From Treponema sp. (GTDB taxonomy: Bacteria > Spirochaetota > Spirochaetia > Treponematales > Breznakiellaceae), in assembly GCA_031281685.1 (NCBI GenBank), contig JAITFA010000028.1, forward strand, positions 1 to 9,064: DNA of 9,064 nucleotides. Reading direction: 5' to 3'. The notes beneath the pieces were generated by a model. It worked only from the letters and a program-made list of their open reading frames with translations. It was not told the DNA's origin and searched no databases. The translations under genes and the position numbers were made by a program. Position 1 is the first letter of the stretch, and each line of letters opens with the position of its first letter. This document shows positions 6,203 to 9,064 of the stretch, piece by piece.

Positions 6203-8023
6203 ATGGAACGTATCACTCTTGCTTCATTACAACAAAAACCACTTGACTTCCCCTTCCCCGGCGGCGTGGCGCATCTGCGCGTCATAGAGGAAGCGAGACA
6301 TCCGGCGCTGGCGATTCGCTTGCCTTACCGGGGCGTATACGGCATGGGAGAGCGGTTTGACGCGCTGAACCAGAAGGGACGGCGGGTTATCAACAAGGTG
6401 GAAGAACATTTTTGCCATCAGGGAGACAAAACCTACTGTCCCGCGCCCTTTTTCTTTACCGATTCAGGCTTTGGTCTTTGTATCAACACGCGGCGGGTAA
6501 GCGCCTTTGACTTTGACGAGGAGATAACGGCGCGTTTTGTGCTAAACGCTCACCTGAGTCTGGACGCGGACAAGATTGAAACGGCGGATTTTCCCGCCGG
6601 TGCGGAAATCACGCTTTTTTCAGGCAGTCCCGCCGCGATCATCGCTGATTATATGACACTCTCTGGTCCGGCGCGACTGCCGCCTGACTGGGTATTTGGT
6701 CCATGGATTTCGGCAAACCAATGGAATAGTCAGGAACAGGTGGAGCAGCAGCTTGATCTGCTTATCAAGCACGATTTCCCCGCGTCTGTTCTGGTTATTG
6801 AGGCGTGGAGCGATGAGGCAACCTTTTACATTTTTAACGGCGCAGACTATACGCCGGTTTCGGGCAGCACAGCGCAGCGCTACGAAGACTTTGACTTTGC
6901 CGCGAGCAAGTGGTCTAATCCACGGGGCATGATTGAAAAACTCCACAGCGCAGGCTTGCATCTGCTGCTCTGGCAAATTCCAGTCTACAAACAGCCAGAT
7001 AAGGGCGAGCCAGCCTGTATCCAGCGCGACCGTGATCGCGCTTATGCTATTGAGCATAAACTCTGCGTCATGGACAACGAAGGCAAGCCTTACGCCATAC
7101 CTGAAAGCCACTGGTTCGCTGGTTCTTTGCTACCGGATTTTACCAACGCTGAAACACGGCGAGCTTGGTTTAACAAGAGACGCTATCTACTCGACCTCGG
7201 TGTGGATGGCTTTAAGACTGACGGTGGCGAGTTTATCTACTGCGAGGATATTTCCTTTGCCGATGGTTCAGGCGGCGAGGACATGATAAACGCTTACGCA
7301 CAAAGCTATGTACGCGCCTATACGGACTTTGTCGGCGAGGAACGGACGCTCTTTAGTCGGGCTGGCTATGTGGGACAGCATACGACGCCGATCCTCTGGG
7401 CTGGCGATCAGCGGTCTACCTTTGAGGAACTACGCGCCCAGTTACGCGCTGGTCTTTCCGCTGCCTTGTCAGGAGTGATCTTCTGGGGCTTTGACATAGG
7501 CGGTTTCGCGGGACCGCTGCCGGACGCGGAATTGTATCTGCGTGCGACAGAGCTTGCCTGCTTTTCGCCAATCATGCAGTGGCATTCCGAGCCGGACGGC
7601 GGGCAGTTTGCCGGTGAAGAAACGCTGGATAACAACGAGCGCAGTCCCTGGAATATCGCGGCAACGCTGCCTGCTGTGGAACAGGAAGCGTACCTCGACC
7701 GTATCCGCACATACCACAAGCTTAGGATGAAGCTGCTGCCCTACCTGCTTGCCGAAGCCTCCTATTGCGTGGAACGCTCCTGCCCGCTCATGCGTCCTCT
7801 GGTTTACGGCTGGAGTAGTGAAGAAGAGGCGCTCGCCATCGACGATGAGTTCATGCTGGGGCGCGATCTACTCGTAGCGCCGGTTCTTTGCGCGGGGCTT
7901 GATACGCGCCGGCTCTGGCTCCCGCCTGGTTCATGGCGCGGCTTCTTTGACTGCAAGGCATATTCAGGCGGACAGTGGCTGGAGACAGCCGCTGCTACAA
8001 TACCAGTGTTTGTTGGTATTTGA
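6203..8023 (+). CDS. Glycoside hydrolase family 31 enzyme (alpha-glucosidase/alpha-xylosidase-like), C-terminus possibly truncated
   Basis: This 606-residue cytoplasmic enzyme has no signal peptide and probably hydrolyses the imported alpha-glycoside with retention of configuration. The YGMGERFDALN motif (46-56) marks the N-terminal beta-sandwich, which is short compared with YicI-type enzymes. The TIM barrel starts at about 160 (PPDWVFGPWIS). The predicted nucleophile is D340 in DGFKTDGGE (335-343), and the predicted acid/base is D402 in LWAGDQRSTFEEL, inside the family block SRAGYVGQHTTPILWAGD (385-402). FWGFDIGGF (427-435) and QWHSEP (459-464) are further substrate-pocket motifs. The K-T-D triad resembles alpha-xylosidases, but Gly-Gly-Glu replaces the Phe-Gly-Glu of YicI, so specificity is open. 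The protein stops at IPVFVGI, where relatives normally continue with R-x-G and a distal C-terminal domain. Start: ATG 6203, AAGGG (6192-6196), two bases after the permease stop. Confidence 0.92.
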   Translation: MERITLASLQQKPLDFPFPGGVAHLRVIEEARHPALAIRLPYRGVYGMGERFDALNQKGRRVINKVEEHFCHQGDKTYCPAPFFFTDSGFGLCINTRRVSAFDFDEEITARFVLNAHLSLDADKIETADFPAGAEITLFSGSPAAIIADYMTLSGPARLPPDWVFGPWISANQWNSQEQVEQQLDLLIKHDFPASVLVIEAWSDEATFYIFNGADYTPVSGSTAQRYEDFDFAASKWSNPRGMIEKLHSAGLHLLLWQIPVYKQPDKGEPACIQRDRDRAYAIEHKLCVMDNEGKPYAIPESHWFAGSLLPDFTNAETRRAWFNKRRYLLDLGVDGFKTDGGEFIYCEDISFADGSGGEDMINAYAQSYVRAYTDFVGEERTLFSRAGYVGQHTTPILWAGDQRSTFEELRAQLRAGLSAALSGVIFWGFDIGGFAGPLPDAELYLRATELACFSPIMQWHSEPDGGQFAGEETLDNNERSPWNIAATLPAVEQEAYLDRIRTYHKLRMKLLPYLLAEASYCVERSCPLMRPLVYGWSSEEEALAIDDEFMLGRDLLVAPVLCAGLDTRRLWLPPGSWRGFFDCKAYSGGQWLETAAATIPVFVGI

Positions 8024-8101
8024 GCATTTGGAAACGGACCCTTCTTTCCAGCCCGTTGTGCCGATAAGCCCAGCGTCGCAGTCTGGAACTTTTTATGACT
8101 T

Positions 8102-8208
8102 GAGGCTTTCAGCTTAATAGAACAAAGCCTGCGGCGAATCATCTTACCCCATAAGACGATCATTAAAACAAGTGCAGGAGGAAGGTAAAATAATTTCTTG
8201 ATTTGCAT
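8102..8208 (-). pseudogene. Possible remnant of a membrane protein gene (5' part only)
   Basis: On the minus strand an ATG at 8208 begins MQIKKLFYLPPALVLMIVLW followed by GKMIRRRL: basic start, one strong hydrophobic helix, then positively charged residues, like a genuine membrane-protein N-terminus. The frame stays open to 7804 but from about 8030 leftwards it is antisense to the GH31 gene and reads as low-complexity Ser/Arg/Pro shadow, so only the first 30-40 residues look real. It starts 27 bases after the GntR-like ORF on the same strand. No Shine-Dalgarno precedes it. The end given is approximate. It may be a truncated gene or a chance hydrophobic stretch. Confidence 0.3.
8138..8160 (-). 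other. Stem-loop between converging genes
   Basis: ATCATCTTA (8138-8146) and TAAGACGAT (8152-8160) flank a 5-base loop. One pair is mismatched on the plus strand but becomes a G-U wobble on the minus strand. No T-run follows on either side, so terminator function is uncertain. Confidence 0.3.
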
Positions 8209-8268
8209 TTTGGAGAATTACTTACAAAACGGCGCTTACGGGACATATTCCCGCCGTGCAAGCTCAAT

Positions 8269-8298
8269 AAACTCCTCCAGCGAGATATGGAGGAGTTT
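8269..8298. repeat. Perfect 11-bp inverted repeat inside the GntR-like ORF
   Basis: AAACTCCTCCA (8269-8279) and TGGAGGAGTTT (8288-8298) are exact reverse complements separated by 8 bases. They lie at the apparent deletion junction of the GntR-like ORF (codons for KLLH and LEEF). No T-run follows. Confidence 0.7.
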
Positions 8299-8305
8299 GT
8301 AACTT

Positions 8306-8348
8306 GCGGCAAGTTCACCGTCCAGAATCTGCACGGCGAACTTGCCGC
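8306..8348. repeat. 15-bp inverted repeat (14/15) inside the GntR-like ORF
   Basis: GCGGCAAGTTCACCG (8306-8320) and CGGCGAACTTGCCGC (8334-8348) are reverse complements at 14 of 15 positions, with a 13-base loop. The left arm also takes part in a smaller palindrome, AACTTGC-G-GCAAGTT (8301-8315). Confidence 0.65.
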
Positions 8349-8399
8349 GAATCTGCTCATAAATCGGTTTACCACTTTCAGGCGACAGGACAATATCCA

Positions 8400-9059
8400 C
8401 TACAGGCTGACCTTTTCAAAATGTTTTACGGAAAACTTGTACGAAACGAAAAACGCGCCGGTGAAAAACAGGATACCCACGCACAAGACCGCAAGCTGAT
8501 ACGGGAAGGTCGCGGGGTTCAGGCTATCAAAATAGTGCCGACCCGGCGGCAGTATGCTAATCGCCAGTTCAAGCGCGAGGTATGAAAGCCCAAATCCTAG
8601 AAAGCCCAGCAGACTCGGCAAACCGGTTTTGTAGGCTGTTTTGAAGAAAGCCGGCAGAAAAAGCAGGTTAAATACCGCAAAACTCACCAAACAGAAACCG
8701 AAAAACGCAAAATTCGCATCCATACCCACAAGATTCCCCTGTGGACGCATGACAAGATCAGCGTAGAGCGCAAAAGGTATAGCCACGATAAGCTGCGACA
8801 CTTCGATGATCGCAACCGAAAGGTGCTTGGCAAGTACAATATGGGTGCGGGGGACAGGCAGCGACATGGTAAAATCATTATCCTTGTTCACCGTAATCAT
8901 CCTGAACGTGTTAAGTATCGAGAGCAGGCAATAAAAAACTGCGACAATGGACGGATAGTTTGGCGCAAGCAGCAGAGCAGCCATGATCAAGAACGGCCAG
9001 GTTAGCGACCACAGTGCGAGACGCAATTCCTTGTAAACAAGATTACCCAAATTTTTCAT
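8400..9059 (-). CDS. ABC-2 type transporter permease
   Basis: This 219-residue polytopic membrane protein starts MKNLGNLVYKELRLALWSL and has about six hydrophobic segments (roughly 18-33, 36-52, 79-99, 116-138, 145-168 and 185-208). The segment VNKDNDFTMSLPVPRTHIVLAKHL (57-80) is the characteristic cytoplasmic loop of small ABC-2 permeases found with YtrA-type GntR regulators (pattern N-K-D-x-x-F-T-x-S-L-P-V-x-R). Such permeases work with a separate ATPase and export unknown compounds or move lipids or peptides. The ATPase would lie beyond the right edge, because the gene starts 5 bases inside the window and its ribosome-binding site is cut off. Its stop codon overlaps the GTG of the GntR-like ORF by one base, implying co-transcription. 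The substrate is unknown. Confidence 0.82.
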   Translation of the reverse strand: MKNLGNLVYKELRLALWSLTWPFLIMAALLLAPNYPSIVAVFYCLLSILNTFRMITVNKDNDFTMSLPVPRTHIVLAKHLSVAIIEVSQLIVAIPFALYADLVMRPQGNLVGMDANFAFFGFCLVSFAVFNLLFLPAFFKTAYKTGLPSLLGFLGFGLSYLALELAISILPPGRHYFDSLNPATFPYQLAVLCVGILFFTGAFFVSYKFSVKHFEKVSL

Positions 9060-9064
9060 AGAGA

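Larger units (their letters stand above)
8236..8400 (-). pseudogene. GntR (YtrA-type) regulator-like ORF of 54 residues with an apparent central deletion
   Basis: A GTG at 8400-8398 overlaps the permease stop codon by one base and opens a 54-residue frame ending with TAA at 8238-8236. The first 30 residues read (V/M)DIVLSPESGKPIYEQI followed by RGKFAVQILDGEL, which fits the N-terminus of YtrA-type GntR regulators (M-D-I-x-L-S-x-x-S-G-x-P-I-Y-E-Q-I ... I-x-x-G-E-L). Such proteins then carry a winged helix of roughly 60 residues, which is absent. Instead the frame passes to ISLEEFIELARREYVP, resembling the usual C-terminal helix of these regulators. It therefore looks like an in-frame internal deletion that removed the DNA-reading helix. 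An AAGG lies 10 bases before the GTG. YtrA regulators usually sit beside ABC-2 transporter genes, as here, but normally upstream of them. It could be a decayed gene or a retained microprotein. Confidence 0.6.

Noticed and set aside
8176..8200. Plus-strand AGGAGGAAGG as a ribosome-binding site for a gene after GH31
   Set aside because: No start codon stands at a suitable distance and the following plus-strand frames show no protein-like content; it is also explained as the Leu-Pro-Pro codons of the minus-strand remnant.
8203..8585. Plus-strand open frames of 93-98 residues at the right end
   Set aside because: They are antisense to the GntR-like ORF and the ABC-2 permease and show no domain-like features.

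Overview
The window is bacterial, with about 50% GC and dense, mostly co-oriented genes. It looks like a spirochaete, most likely a Treponema-type genome of the termite-gut kind. The clues are the export signal of the solute-binding protein, which ends in a Phe-Ala-Ala-Gly-Lys-Ala-Glu stretch common in treponemal binding proteins, the GC content, and a sugar-uptake style with no local ATPase. The assignment is inferred from sequence character only.

Layout. Positions 1-326 (minus strand) hold the N-terminal 108 residues of a MATE-family efflux protein that runs off the left edge. Positions 327-982 are a long intergenic region dominated by a degenerate tandem array of about 27 units (377-895). 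The array lies between two outward-facing sigma70-like promoters, one for the MATE gene and one for an ECF-transporter S component of the UPF0397 family (983-1537). After the S component, 1538-1802 looks like a decayed reading frame with compensating single-base shifts.

Positions 1901-6200 and on to 8023 form a carbohydrate locus: a LacI-family regulator, an exported family-1 sugar-binding protein, two MalF/MalG-type permeases and a glycoside hydrolase family 31 enzyme. The last four are tightly spaced or overlapping and read as one operon. The regulator precedes them with its own promoter and operator-like palindromes, and hairpins lie between it and the binding protein. No ATPase is encoded, so a shared MsmX/MalK-type ATPase elsewhere is implied. 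The likely logic is that the transporter imports an alpha-linked glycoside, the cytoplasmic GH31 enzyme hydrolyses it, and the LacI protein senses a sugar ligand.

The right end (8024-9064) is on the minus strand. It holds an ABC-2 type permease (8400-9059), then a 54-residue GTG-start ORF (8236-8400) that looks like a YtrA-type GntR regulator lacking its central part, then a short ORF that starts like a membrane protein and runs into the antisense of the GH31 gene. The GH31 protein also ends unusually early. The 8024-8210 region may therefore be a rearrangement scar where two converging genes each lost their 3' end.

The most unusual items are the repeat array between divergent promoters and the internally deleted GntR-like microprotein with its inverted repeats. 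I do not see a clear new defence or mobile system.
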